This document shows, one piece after another, positions 18,196 to 25,873 of a stretch of DNA of 64,000 bases. The stretch's first letter is position 1. Every line of letters starts with the position of its first letter. The position numbers were made by a program, and so were the translations under genes. The notes beneath the pieces were generated by a model that saw only the letters and a program-made list of their open reading frames with translations, did not search any database and was not told where the DNA came from. The stretch is from Pseudomonas putida (GTDB taxonomy: Bacteria; Pseudomonadota; Gammaproteobacteria; Pseudomonadales; Pseudomonadaceae), in contig NZ_CP029693.1 of NCBI RefSeq assembly GCF_003228315.1, positions 3,833,501 through 3,897,500 on the forward strand. Direction: 5' to 3'.

Positions 18196-19365
18196 ATGCC
18201 ACTCGCCTTGCTTGCCCTCGCTGTTGCCGCGTTCGGCATCGGCACCACTGAATTCGTCATCATGGGCCTGCTGCCCGATGTCGCCCGCGACCTTGCGGTG
18301 AGCATTCCCCACGCCGGCCTGTTGATCACCGGCTATGCATTAGGCGTGGTGTTCGGCGCTCCGATCCTGGCGGTGGGCACCGCCAACATGCCGCGCAAAG
18401 CCACGCTGCTGGGCATGACCCTGATGTTCATCCTCGGCAACGTGCTCTGCGCCCTGGCCCCGAACTACGCCACGCTGATGGCCGCCCGGGTGGTAACCGC
18501 CCTGTGCCATGGCGCGTTTTTCGGGATCGGCTCGGTGGTGGCCGCCGGGCTGGTGGCCCCGAATAAACGGGCCCAGGCGATTGCCATGATGTTCACCGGC
18601 CTGACCCTGGCCAATGTACTGGGCGTGCCGCTGGGCACGGCACTCGGACAATACGCCGGCTGGCGTGCGACCTTCTGGGCCGTGGCGGTGATCGGCGTGA
18701 TCGCGGCGATTGCCCAGTGGTTTTGGCTGCCAAAACACATTGCCATGGACAAGGCCAACCTCGCCAGCGAGTTCAAGGTACTGGGCAAGGTCAATGTGCT
18801 GCTGGCGCTGGGCATGAGCGTGCTGGCGTCCACCAGCCTGTTCAGCGTCTTCACCTACATCGCGCCGATCCTGCAAGACATCACCGGCGTCAGCCCCCAT
18901 GGTGTGACCGTCATGCTGCTGTTGTTCGGCGTGGGTTTGACGGCGGGAAGCATGCTCGGCGGGCGCCTGGCGGACAGTCGCCTGCTGCCTTCGCTGGTGG
19001 GCATGGCGCTGGCTGTGGTGCTGGTATTGGCCGCTTTCACCCAGACCAGTCACTCGGTGATCCCGGCCGCGATTACCCTGGTGTTGTGGGGGATTTTTGC
19101 CTTCGCGCTGTGCCCGATCCTGCAACTGCTGATCATCGATCAGGCCCATGAAGCGCCGAACCTTGGCTCGACCCTGAACCAGAGCGCCTTCAACCTGGGC
19201 AATGCGACCGGTGCCTGGGTCGGCGGCCTGGTAGTCGCCAGCGGCGCGGACCTGGCGGACCTGCCATGGACGGGCGCGCTGGTCAGTGGGCTGACGGTGC
19301 TGACCGCGCTGTTCTTCATCTACTTGCAGCGTCGCGCTACGACAGCAGTCAACGTACCGGGCTGA
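18196..19365 (+). CDS. MFS transporter, DHA1 drug-efflux/AraJ-like family
   Basis: A 389-residue protein with 12 predicted membrane helices. The N-terminal AFGIGTTEFVIMGLLPDVARDL with helix-4 RVVTALCHGAFFGIG and helix-5 ANVLGVPLGTALGQ is characteristic of DHA1 efflux permeases of the AraJ/YdhP type. The start is ATG 18196, since the preceding in-frame TTG is not needed. It presumably acts as a proton-driven exporter, with unknown substrate. Its stop codon directly abuts the stop of the convergent FNT gene. Confidence 0.88.
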   Translation: MPLALLALAVAAFGIGTTEFVIMGLLPDVARDLAVSIPHAGLLITGYALGVVFGAPILAVGTANMPRKATLLGMTLMFILGNVLCALAPNYATLMAARVVTALCHGAFFGIGSVVAAGLVAPNKRAQAIAMMFTGLTLANVLGVPLGTALGQYAGWRATFWAVAVIGVIAAIAQWFWLPKHIAMDKANLASEFKVLGKVNVLLALGMSVLASTSLFSVFTYIAPILQDITGVSPHGVTVMLLLFGVGLTAGSMLGGRLADSRLLPSLVGMALAVVLVLAAFTQTSHSVIPAAITLVLWGIFAFALCPILQLLIIDQAHEAPNLGSTLNQSAFNLGNATGAWVGGLVVASGADLADLPWTGALVSGLTVLTALFFIYLQRRATTAVNVPG

Positions 19366-20250
19366 CTACTTTTTGATCTTCTGCGGATCGGGCTCTTCGG
19401 CCTGGTCCGCCGATTTTTTCGGCGGCCCGCTTTCGCTGCGAATCTGCGCATGGCTGATCAGCGCGAAGATAAAGCTGCCACCGACGATATTTCCCACCAG
19501 CGTGGGCCCCGCGAACACCAGCCAGAAATCCCTCCACGGCAACTCGCCGGCAAACACCAGGTAGGAAACCTCCAGCGAGCCGACCACGATGTGGGTGAAA
19601 TCGCCCAGCGCCATGAAGTAGGTGATGAGGATGATGATCCACATCTTGGCGCTCTCCATGGACGGGATCATCCAGACCATGGTGGCGATCATCCAGCCGG
19701 AAATGATGCCTTTGGAGAACATCTGGCTGCGGTCGCTCTCCATCACCTTGCGACCGATGTCGAGGAAGGCCACATCGGTCTTGCTGTCGAAAATCGGCAG
19801 CTCCAGCATCACATAGGCCACCAGCAAGGTGCCGCACAGGTTGCCGAACAACACCACCGACCACAGCCGCAGCAGTCGAGCGAAATTGCCAAGCGTCGGC
19901 TTGCTCATGATCGGCAGCACGGCGGTCAAGGTGTTTTCGGTGAACAGTTGCTGGCGGGCGAGGATCACCGCGAGAAACCCGGCGCAGTAGCCGAAACTGG
20001 CGATCACCTTGAAACCTTCGCCATCCGGCAGGCGCGAATTGAGCAAGCCCATGGCCATCAGCGACAACCCCATGGTCAGGCCGGCGGCGAGTGCCGACCA
20101 CCACAGCGCGGCAATGCTTCGCTCAAGTTCCTGATCACCCTGGGTACGAATGATTTCGTGCAGCACCGCCGCGCGCGGTGGCTGGCTTTTCTCGACTTCG
20201 TGTTTCTCTTTGGGCGAGAGGTCGGGGGTCTTGCCTGTTGACGTAGTCAT
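19366..20250 (-). CDS. Formate/nitrite transporter family channel (YfdC-like)
   Basis: A 294-residue protein with a charged cytoplasmic N-terminus (about 40 residues) followed by six membrane helices of the FNT fold. Segments such as GEGFKVIASFGYCAGFLAVILARQ, QLFTENTLTAVLP and GNIVGGSFIFALISH match FNT proteins, most closely the YfdC subgroup rather than FocA. The substrate is probably a small monovalent anion, but is not assigned. The stop codon touches that of the convergent MFS gene. Confidence 0.87.
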   Translation of the reverse strand: MTTSTGKTPDLSPKEKHEVEKSQPPRAAVLHEIIRTQGDQELERSIAALWWSALAAGLTMGLSLMAMGLLNSRLPDGEGFKVIASFGYCAGFLAVILARQQLFTENTLTAVLPIMSKPTLGNFARLLRLWSVVLFGNLCGTLLVAYVMLELPIFDSKTDVAFLDIGRKVMESDRSQMFSKGIISGWMIATMVWMIPSMESAKMWIIILITYFMALGDFTHIVVGSLEVSYLVFAGELPWRDFWLVFAGPTLVGNIVGGSFIFALISHAQIRSESGPPKKSADQAEEPDPQKIKK

Positions 20251-20308
20251 GGCCGTATAACCGGTGGCGAGTTATTTAGCTACGACCCTTGCCACGGGGA
20301 TTCCGTTC

Positions 20309-20408
20309 TGTAGGAGCGAGCCTGCTCGCGATGGTCGTTATCGATAACGCTGGGCACCTGACACCCAGCGCTGTTCTCGAGTGCATCGCGAGCAGGCTCG
20401 CTCCTGCA
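20309..20408. repeat. REPIN R7
   Basis: A 100-bp REPIN between the thioesterase and FNT genes. Its loop resembles R2 in the opposite orientation (CGTTATCGATAACG). One arm ends in CTGCAG instead of CTACAG. Confidence 0.85.
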
Positions 20409-20421
20409 GGGGATCGCGTTT

Positions 20422-20823
20422 TTAGACGGGTTCTTCGTCCTTGAACTGGTCCTTGACGTACTTGATCTCGGTTCGACCGTGGGGGGCGGGCAAGCCGTCT
20501 TCGCCGAGGTTGACGAAGACCATTTTCTCCACCGTCAGGATGCTTTTGCGGGTGATCTTGTTGCGCACTTCACAGGTCAGGGTGATCGAGGTGCGACCGA
20601 ACTCGGTGGCGGTGATACCCAATTCGATGATGTCGCCCTGGCGCGAGGCGCTGACGAAGTTGATTTCGGAAATGTACTTGGTGACGACGCGCTGGTTGCC
20701 CAGCTGGACGATGGCATAGATCGCCGCTTCTTCATCGATCCAGCGCAGGAGGCTGCCGCCGAACAGCGTGCCGTTGGGGTTGAGGTCTTCGGGCTTGACC
20801 CATTTGCGGGTGTGAAAATTCAT
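20422..20823 (-). CDS. Acyl-CoA thioesterase, hotdog fold (YciA-like)
   Basis: A 133-residue single hotdog domain. NPNGTLFGGSLLRWIDEEAA near the N-terminus is the acyl-CoA thioesterase signature with the acidic catalytic residue, followed by VTKYISEINFVSASRQGD. The start ATG 20823 has AGGAG 6 nt upstream; a GTG two codons earlier overlaps that site and was rejected. It hydrolyses acyl-CoA thioesters in the cytoplasm, with unknown chain length. It diverges from ahcY. Confidence 0.88.
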   Translation of the reverse strand: MNFHTRKWVKPEDLNPNGTLFGGSLLRWIDEEAAIYAIVQLGNQRVVTKYISEINFVSASRQGDIIELGITATEFGRTSITLTCEVRNKITRKSILTVEKMVFVNLGEDGLPAPHGRTEIKYVKDQFKDEEPV

Positions 20824-20943
20824 ATGCACTCCTGAGCGTCTTTCCGATAGATGCCCGGGATCATGGCAGAGCTTTCGCCAGAGCTCTATTCGGCATCTTC
20901 TATAGCCACTATTACCGTTCGAACATTGACCGACAGAAACCCT

Positions 20944-20971
20944 TTGGAAGATCAGCTTAGACGGCTATAAT
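20944..20971 (+). promoter_or_regulatory. Sigma70 promoter of ahcY
   Basis: The -10 TATAAT (20966-20971) is a perfect consensus, with -35 TTGGAA (20944-20949) at 16 bp. Transcription from about 20978 would include the whole SAH riboswitch in a 5' leader of about 170 nt. Confidence 0.7.
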
Positions 20972-20983
20972 CGCCCCCGTTTC

Positions 20984-21013
20984 AAAACGGTAACTTCCAC
21001 TTGCTACCGTTTT
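20984..21013 (+). promoter_or_regulatory. Leader stem-loop ahead of the SAH riboswitch
   Basis: AAAACGGTA (20984-20992) and TACCGTTTT (21005-21013) form a perfect 9-bp stem with a 12-nt loop. The first arm could alternatively pair with CCGTTT at 20977-20982. The role is unknown. Confidence 0.45.
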
Positions 21014-21020
21014 CCCGCCA

Positions 21021-21120
21021 CCTGTCCGAGGGGCGCTGCAGCAGGTAAAACCTGTCAGGCTCGGATGGGGCGTTGCCAGGCCTTGATTGGCCCGACACTA
21101 AACGCACAACGGCGCCCATT
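21021..21120 (+). ncRNA. SAH riboswitch (ahcY leader)
   Basis: The conserved core CCGAGGGGCGCTGC starts at 21026. CCGAG pairs with CTCGG (about 21060-21064, in CAGGCTCGG), and GGGCGC (21031-21036) can pair with GCGCCC (21112-21117, in AACGGCGCCCA). Order and sequence match the S-adenosylhomocysteine riboswitch known upstream of ahcY in Pseudomonas, which turns expression on when SAH accumulates. The 3' pairing element ends about 20 nt before the ahcY ribosome site (GGAGG at 21136). Confidence 0.92.
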
Positions 21121-21146
21121 CGCATAACCACGAATGGAGGCTCTTC

Positions 21147-22556
21147 ATGAGCGCTGTCAACACGCCTGCAGATTTTACCGATTACAAAGTCGCCGACATG
21201 TCCCTGGCTGCCTGGGGTCGTCGCGAAACCATCATCGCCGAATCCGAAATGCCGGCCCTGATGGGTCTGCGCCGCAAGTACTCCGAAGAGCAACCGCTCA
21301 AGGGCGCGAAGATCCTCGGCTGCATCCACATGACCATTCAGACCGCCGTGCTGATCGAAACCCTGGTTGCCCTGGGTGCCGAAGTACGCTGGTCGTCCTG
21401 CAACATTTTCTCGACTCAGGACCAGGCTGCCGCGTCCATCGCCGCTGCCGGCATCCCGGTTTTCGCCTGGAAAGGTGAAACCGAGCAAGAGTACGAGTGG
21501 TGCCTGGAGCAAACCATCCTGAAGGATGGCCAGCCTTGGGATGCCAACATGATCCTCGACGACGGCGGCGACCTGACCGAGTTGCTGCACAAGAAGTACC
21601 CACAGGTACTGGATCGTGTCCACGGCGTGACCGAAGAAACCACCACCGGCGTTCACCGCCTGCTGGACATGCTGGCCAAGGGCGAGCTGAAAATCCCGGC
21701 CATCAACGTCAACGACTCGGTGACCAAGAGCAAGAACGACAACAAGTACGGCTGCCGTCACAGCCTGAACGATGCGATCAAGCGCGGCACCGACCACCTG
21801 CTGTCCGGCAAGCAAGCGCTGGTCATCGGTTACGGTGACGTGGGCAAGGGCTCGGCCCAGTCCCTGCGTCAGGAAGGCATGATCGTCAAGGTTTCCGAAG
21901 TCGACCCGATCTGCGCCATGCAGGCTTGCATGGACGGTTTCGAAGTGGTTTCGCCGTTCATCGACGGTATCAACAACGGCACCGAAGCGAGCATCGACAA
22001 AGCACTGCTGGGCAAGATCGACCTGATCGTGACCACCACCGGTAACGTCAATGTCTGCGACTCGAACATGCTCAAGGCCCTGAAGAAGCGCGCTGTTGTC
22101 TGCAACATCGGCCACTTCGACAACGAAATCGACACCGCTTTCATGCGCAAGAACTGGGCATGGGAAGAAGTGAAGCCACAGGTCCACAAGATCCACCGTA
22201 CCGGTGCTGGTGATTTCGATCCGCAGAACGACGACTACCTGATCCTGCTGGCCGAAGGCCGCCTGGTGAACCTGGGCAACGCCACCGGTCACCCAAGCCG
22301 CATCATGGACGGTTCGTTCGCCAACCAGGTGCTGGCGCAGATCTTCCTGTTCGGCCAGAAGTACGCCGACCTGTCGCCAGCCCAGAAAGCCGAGCGCCTG
22401 ACCGTTGAAGTACTGCCGAAGAAACTCGACGAAGAAGTGGCCCTGGAAATGGTCCGCGGTTTCGGCGGCGTCGTGACTCAACTGACCAAGACCCAGGCCG
22501 ACTACATCGGCGTGACCGTCGAAGGTCCGTTCAAGCCGCACGCTTACCGCTACTGA
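21147..22556 (+). CDS. ahcY: S-adenosylhomocysteine hydrolase
   Basis: The 469-residue, NAD-containing enzyme hydrolyses SAH to homocysteine and adenosine, removing the product inhibitor of methyltransferases. Visible motifs are HMTIQTAVLIETL, KSKNDNKYGCRHSLNDAI and the NAD-binding VIGYGDVGKGSAQSLR. The C-terminus DYIGVTVEGPFKPHAYRY is the conserved KPxxYRY tail. GGAGG precedes the ATG. It is controlled by the SAH riboswitch and followed by metF. Confidence 0.98.
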   Translation: MSAVNTPADFTDYKVADMSLAAWGRRETIIAESEMPALMGLRRKYSEEQPLKGAKILGCIHMTIQTAVLIETLVALGAEVRWSSCNIFSTQDQAAASIAAAGIPVFAWKGETEQEYEWCLEQTILKDGQPWDANMILDDGGDLTELLHKKYPQVLDRVHGVTEETTTGVHRLLDMLAKGELKIPAINVNDSVTKSKNDNKYGCRHSLNDAIKRGTDHLLSGKQALVIGYGDVGKGSAQSLRQEGMIVKVSEVDPICAMQACMDGFEVVSPFIDGINNGTEASIDKALLGKIDLIVTTTGNVNVCDSNMLKALKKRAVVCNIGHFDNEIDTAFMRKNWAWEEVKPQVHKIHRTGAGDFDPQNDDYLILLAEGRLVNLGNATGHPSRIMDGSFANQVLAQIFLFGQKYADLSPAQKAERLTVEVLPKKLDEEVALEMVRGFGGVVTQLTKTQADYIGVTVEGPFKPHAYRY

Positions 22557-22569
22557 TCGGTTCTGCTAC

Positions 22570-22589
22570 CCGCTCCCTTCGGGGGGCGG
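22570..22589 (+). terminator. Intercistronic hairpin after ahcY (weak terminator or processing stem)
   Basis: CCGCTCCC and GGGGGCGG form an 8-bp stem (one T-G pair) capped by a TTCG tetraloop. It is followed by ATTTAT rather than a strong T-run, so partial read-through into metF is possible. Confidence 0.5.
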
Positions 22590-22613
22590 ATTTATGCAGG
22601 GCCCACGCAAATC

Positions 22614-22700
22614 TGTAGGAGCAAAGCTTGCTCGCGATAGCATGACCACGGTATCCATGAAGACCGAGGTGCCTCCATCGCGAGCAAGCTTTGCTCCTAC
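22614..22700. repeat. REPIN R8
   Basis: A REPIN of the variant arm type GGAGCAAAGCTTGCTCGCGA, located between ahcY and metF. Confidence 0.83.
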
Positions 22701-22742
22701 GGGTAGCGAGATGCCAGCAAGGCTTATTCCAAGGATATGACC

Positions 22743-23588
22743 ATGTCCCAAGATCGTCGCTACAGCTTCGAGTTCTTCCCTACCAAGACCGATGCTGGGC
22801 ATGAAAAGCTGCTCGCCACTGCCCGTCAGCTGGCTACGTACAACCCTGACTTCTTCTCTTGCACCTACGGCGCAGGCGGTTCGACCCGTGATCGCACCCT
22901 CAACACCGTGTTGCAGCTCGAAAGCGAAGTCAAAGTCCCTGCTGCACCCCACCTGTCCTGCGTGGGCGACAGCAAGGACGACTTGCGCGGCCTGCTGAGC
23001 CAGTACAAGGCCGCCGGCATTACCCGTATCGTCGCTTTGCGCGGTGACCTGCCGTCGGGCATGGGCATGGCCAGCGGCGAATTGCGCCACGCCAATGACC
23101 TGGTCGAATTCATTCGTGAAGAGACCGGCGATCATTTCCACATCGAAGTCGCCGCTTACCCGGAAATGCACCCGCAGGCGCGCAACTTCGAAGACGATAT
23201 CGCCAATTTCGTGCGCAAGGCCAAGGCCGGTGCCGACAGCGCGATCACCCAGTACTTCTTCAACGCCGACAGCTACTTTTACTTTGTCGATCGCGTGCGG
23301 GCACTGGGCGTCGACATTCCAGTGGTGCCGGGCATCATGCCGATCACCAACTACAGCAAGCTGGCGCGTTTCTCCGATGCCTGCGGCGCGGAAATCCCGC
23401 GCTGGATCCGCAAGCAACTGGAAGCGTATGGCGACGACACGCAAAACATTCAGCGTTTCGGTGAGCAGGTCATCACCGAAATGTGTGAACGTTTGTTGCA
23501 AGGTGGTGCACCAGGGCTGCATTTCTATACCCTGAACCAGGCCGATGCCAGCCTGGCTGTGTGGAACAACCTGAAGCTACCCCGCTGA
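22743..23588 (+). CDS. metF: 5,10-methylenetetrahydrofolate reductase
   Basis: A 281-residue FAD-dependent TIM-barrel enzyme that reduces methylene-THF to methyl-THF, supplying the methyl group for methionine. Motifs seen are EFFPTKTD at the N-terminus, the FAD/folate-binding CTYGAGGSTRDRT, RGDLPSG and PGIMPITNY. ATG 22743 was preferred over ATG 22737 because AAGGA lies 7 nt before it. The ahcY-metF order is common in Pseudomonas. The gene is followed by a strong terminator. Confidence 0.96.
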   Translation: MSQDRRYSFEFFPTKTDAGHEKLLATARQLATYNPDFFSCTYGAGGSTRDRTLNTVLQLESEVKVPAAPHLSCVGDSKDDLRGLLSQYKAAGITRIVALRGDLPSGMGMASGELRHANDLVEFIREETGDHFHIEVAAYPEMHPQARNFEDDIANFVRKAKAGADSAITQYFFNADSYFYFVDRVRALGVDIPVVPGIMPITNYSKLARFSDACGAEIPRWIRKQLEAYGDDTQNIQRFGEQVITEMCERLLQGGAPGLHFYTLNQADASLAVWNNLKLPR

Positions 23589-23609
23589 TCGTTATCCCGC
23601 AGGAACAAG

Positions 23610-23636
23610 GACCCTCTTCGGAGGGTCTTTTTTTTT
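23610..23636 (+). terminator. Rho-independent terminator of metF
   Basis: GACCCTC-TTCG-GAGGGTC is followed by nine T residues. It lies 21 nt after the stop codon. Confidence 0.93.
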
Positions 23637-23663
23637 CAGAAACAAGTTTGGAACGCTGTAGCA

Positions 23664-24740
23664 ATGACGTACTCGACACCACGCCCGCAACTCGTCTATC
23701 TGGTTTTCGGCTCCGATACCTATCACCAGGAAGCCGTTTTCAGCATTGCCAGTGCCCTGGCCAGGTTGCGAGAAACGCCGGACGCCGCTCTGGACATTCA
23801 AGTCTTCACTGACAACCCCCTGCCCTACGAAAAACTGCCGGTTCGCGTTCGCCTGCTCGACGAAGCCACGCGCCGACGCTGGAACGAACCCCATGGCTAT
23901 CATTTTCGCGCCAAGCACGTCGCCCTGCGCACGGTGCTGCAAGAGTCCGAAATCGCGTTACTGATCGACACCGACACCTTTTTCCATTGTTCACCGCTCA
24001 AGCTATTCGAGCGTATGGAGCCCGGCACCCTGCTGTGCAACGACATCTACACCCACTACGGCAACAACAAGGAAAACCTGCTTTACAGCACACTGGCGGC
24101 CATTCTCCGGGAAAAGGGCCTGGCGGACGATCAGATGCCGCTGATCAATTCGGGCGTCATCGGCCTGCACCAAAAGGATGCCCACATGCTGGATCACTCG
24201 ATCGCCCTGATCGACGAGCTGTACCCGTCCGCGCGCGGCGCCTACACCCTTGAGGAGTTCTGCCTGTCGGTGGCGGCCTATCGCAAGTTGCAGGTCAGAA
24301 AGTGCCCGGACCTGATCCATCACTACTGGAGCCGCAAGCAGCTGTTCAGGGCCAAGGTCCAGGCCTGGGTCGCCAAACATGCCGCACAGCCGACCAGCGC
24401 GGCTGCCCTGGACGATACCCGCCGCGTAACGGACCGGCTGCCACGACCACCACGCTCCCAGCGCATGCTCTACAAACTCATCACTCTGGCGTTGCCCGTG
24501 CATTTGCGTCAGTTCATCCGCGAAATCCTTTATGGGTGCTATGACCATCCCAATGAATTCGACAGGGCCTGCGGTCCGGTCTGGTGGGAGAAGGCGCTGC
24601 AAAACCAGAAGGAACGCGTCGGTACGCCCGTGTGCCAGCATCTGCTGGAACAATGGTTCACCCACCGTCTGGTCAAATTGATCCTCGGTCGGCGACGCAC
24701 CGCGATCCATGAACACTTGCTCAATTCTCCGATTAAATAG
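23664..24740 (+). CDS. Putative GT-A type glycosyltransferase-like protein (orphan)
   Basis: A 358-residue soluble protein with no signal peptide. The N-terminus LVYLVFGSDTYHQEAVFSI followed by LDIQVFTDNP resembles a nucleotide-sugar binding half, and IALLIDTDTFF (about 100-110) carries a DxD motif typical of metal-dependent GT-A enzymes; LINSGVIGL also fits. The C-terminal third (Arg-rich, with WWEKAL) is not family-recognisable to me. No other polysaccharide genes lie nearby, so donor and acceptor are unknown. Assignment rests on fold-like motifs only. Confidence 0.6.
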   Translation: MTYSTPRPQLVYLVFGSDTYHQEAVFSIASALARLRETPDAALDIQVFTDNPLPYEKLPVRVRLLDEATRRRWNEPHGYHFRAKHVALRTVLQESEIALLIDTDTFFHCSPLKLFERMEPGTLLCNDIYTHYGNNKENLLYSTLAAILREKGLADDQMPLINSGVIGLHQKDAHMLDHSIALIDELYPSARGAYTLEEFCLSVAAYRKLQVRKCPDLIHHYWSRKQLFRAKVQAWVAKHAAQPTSAAALDDTRRVTDRLPRPPRSQRMLYKLITLALPVHLRQFIREILYGCYDHPNEFDRACGPVWWEKALQNQKERVGTPVCQHLLEQWFTHRLVKLILGRRRTAIHEHLLNSPIK

Positions 24741-24826
24741 AGACGTCGCGCGCAATCTGCTCAAGTCGGCGTTAAACATGCGAGCCAGAGCTTCTCATTA
24801 GGCGTCCCGCGTACTAACCTCAGGCG

Positions 24827-25651
24827 ATGTCTGTCATTTCCCGCCTTCTGACCGTTGTGCTTTTTACTTGCCTGAGCTTCACCGCTCGGGGCGAGAAATT
24901 GCGCATTGTCACTGAGCCCTGGGCGCCTTACGTCTACGAGGAAAACGGCAAATCCCTGGGGCTGGACTACGAAACCACGGCCATCGTCTTCAAGCGTCTG
25001 GGCATCGAAGTGGAGTGGCAGTTCCTGCCGTGGAAACGCTGCCTGTCGATGCTCGAGACCGGTCAGGCCGATGGCGCGCTGGACATATTCCACAGCGAGG
25101 AGCGCGACGCCACCCTGCTCTACCCCAGCGAACCGCTCTCGGAAGTGCAATTCGTGATGTTCTACGCCAACGATCGCCCTCACCCTTTTCGCACCCTCGA
25201 CGAACTGCGCGGCCTGACCATCGGCACTTCGCCGGGTTACCTGTACAGCGAGGATTTCAGGGAATCGACGCTGTTCACCCGCGAACCGGCACCAAGCCAT
25301 GAAGCCAACTTCGGCAAGCTGCTGCGCGGGCGCATCGACCTGCTGATCACCGACCGCCGGGTCGGGCAGCATCTGCTCGACGAACTGAAGATCCGCGACA
25401 GGATCACCGAAAACCCGACCATCATCAGCCAGCAGAGCCAGTATCTGGCGGTGCGCCGCAACGCCGGGATGGATTTGCTGGTTCAGCGCTTCGGCGCCGA
25501 ACTCAAACGTTTCAAGCGTGAACCGGCCTATGCGGAACTGAGTGCCCGCTACGGTGCGGCTCCAGCCGATCCGGCGAACGCGTCGAGCGCCGCCAATGCC
25601 ACCGCCATCCGCGCGCAAACCGTTGAGCAGCAGGAAAGCGGCGCGCAGTGA
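24827..25651 (+). CDS. Periplasmic substrate-binding protein, family 3-like
   Basis: A 274-residue protein with a signal peptide (MSVISRLLTVVLFTCLSFTARG). The mature domain starts LRIVTEPWAPYVYEENGK and continues GLDYETTAIVFKRLGIEVEW and DGALDIFHSEERD, the layout of SBP_bac_3 proteins that bind amino acids or similar ligands. No ABC permease or ATPase genes are adjacent, so it may act with distant components or as a stand-alone sensor or binding protein. The C-terminal 25 residues are Ala/Ser-rich and low complexity. Confidence 0.82.
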   Translation: MSVISRLLTVVLFTCLSFTARGEKLRIVTEPWAPYVYEENGKSLGLDYETTAIVFKRLGIEVEWQFLPWKRCLSMLETGQADGALDIFHSEERDATLLYPSEPLSEVQFVMFYANDRPHPFRTLDELRGLTIGTSPGYLYSEDFRESTLFTREPAPSHEANFGKLLRGRIDLLITDRRVGQHLLDELKIRDRITENPTIISQQSQYLAVRRNAGMDLLVQRFGAELKRFKREPAYAELSARYGAAPADPANASSAANATAIRAQTVEQQESGAQ

Positions 25652-25660
25652 TTGCTCTGT

Positions 25661-25666
25661 TATACT
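25661..25666 (+). promoter_or_regulatory. Possible -10 element for rhlE
   Basis: TATACT preceded by GT suggests a -10, but no good -35 is visible at 16-18 bp. If used, rhlE has a leader of about 200 nt (25672-25873). I see no ORF or known riboswitch in that leader. Confidence 0.3.
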
Positions 25667-25873
25667 CCGGCCTTCCCGCCAGGCTCACGCCCGGACGCTC
25701 GGAATCGTTACAGGCATCTCGACCCGCTACAGCGCAGCTTTTCAGCCCGCGCGAGCGTTCCAGACGAGCTTTCGAAACCGAAGCAGGACCGGACGGGATT
25801 GCGTCCTTCTGAACGCCATTCGCGCCAGGCAAGACTCCCATTGGGCCAAGCCCTAACTAAAACAGGATTACTC

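Noticed and set aside
25652..25873. N-terminal extension of RhlE
   Set aside because: The frame is open, but the first helicase motif-bearing Met with a ribosome site is at 25874; the upstream part looks like leader.
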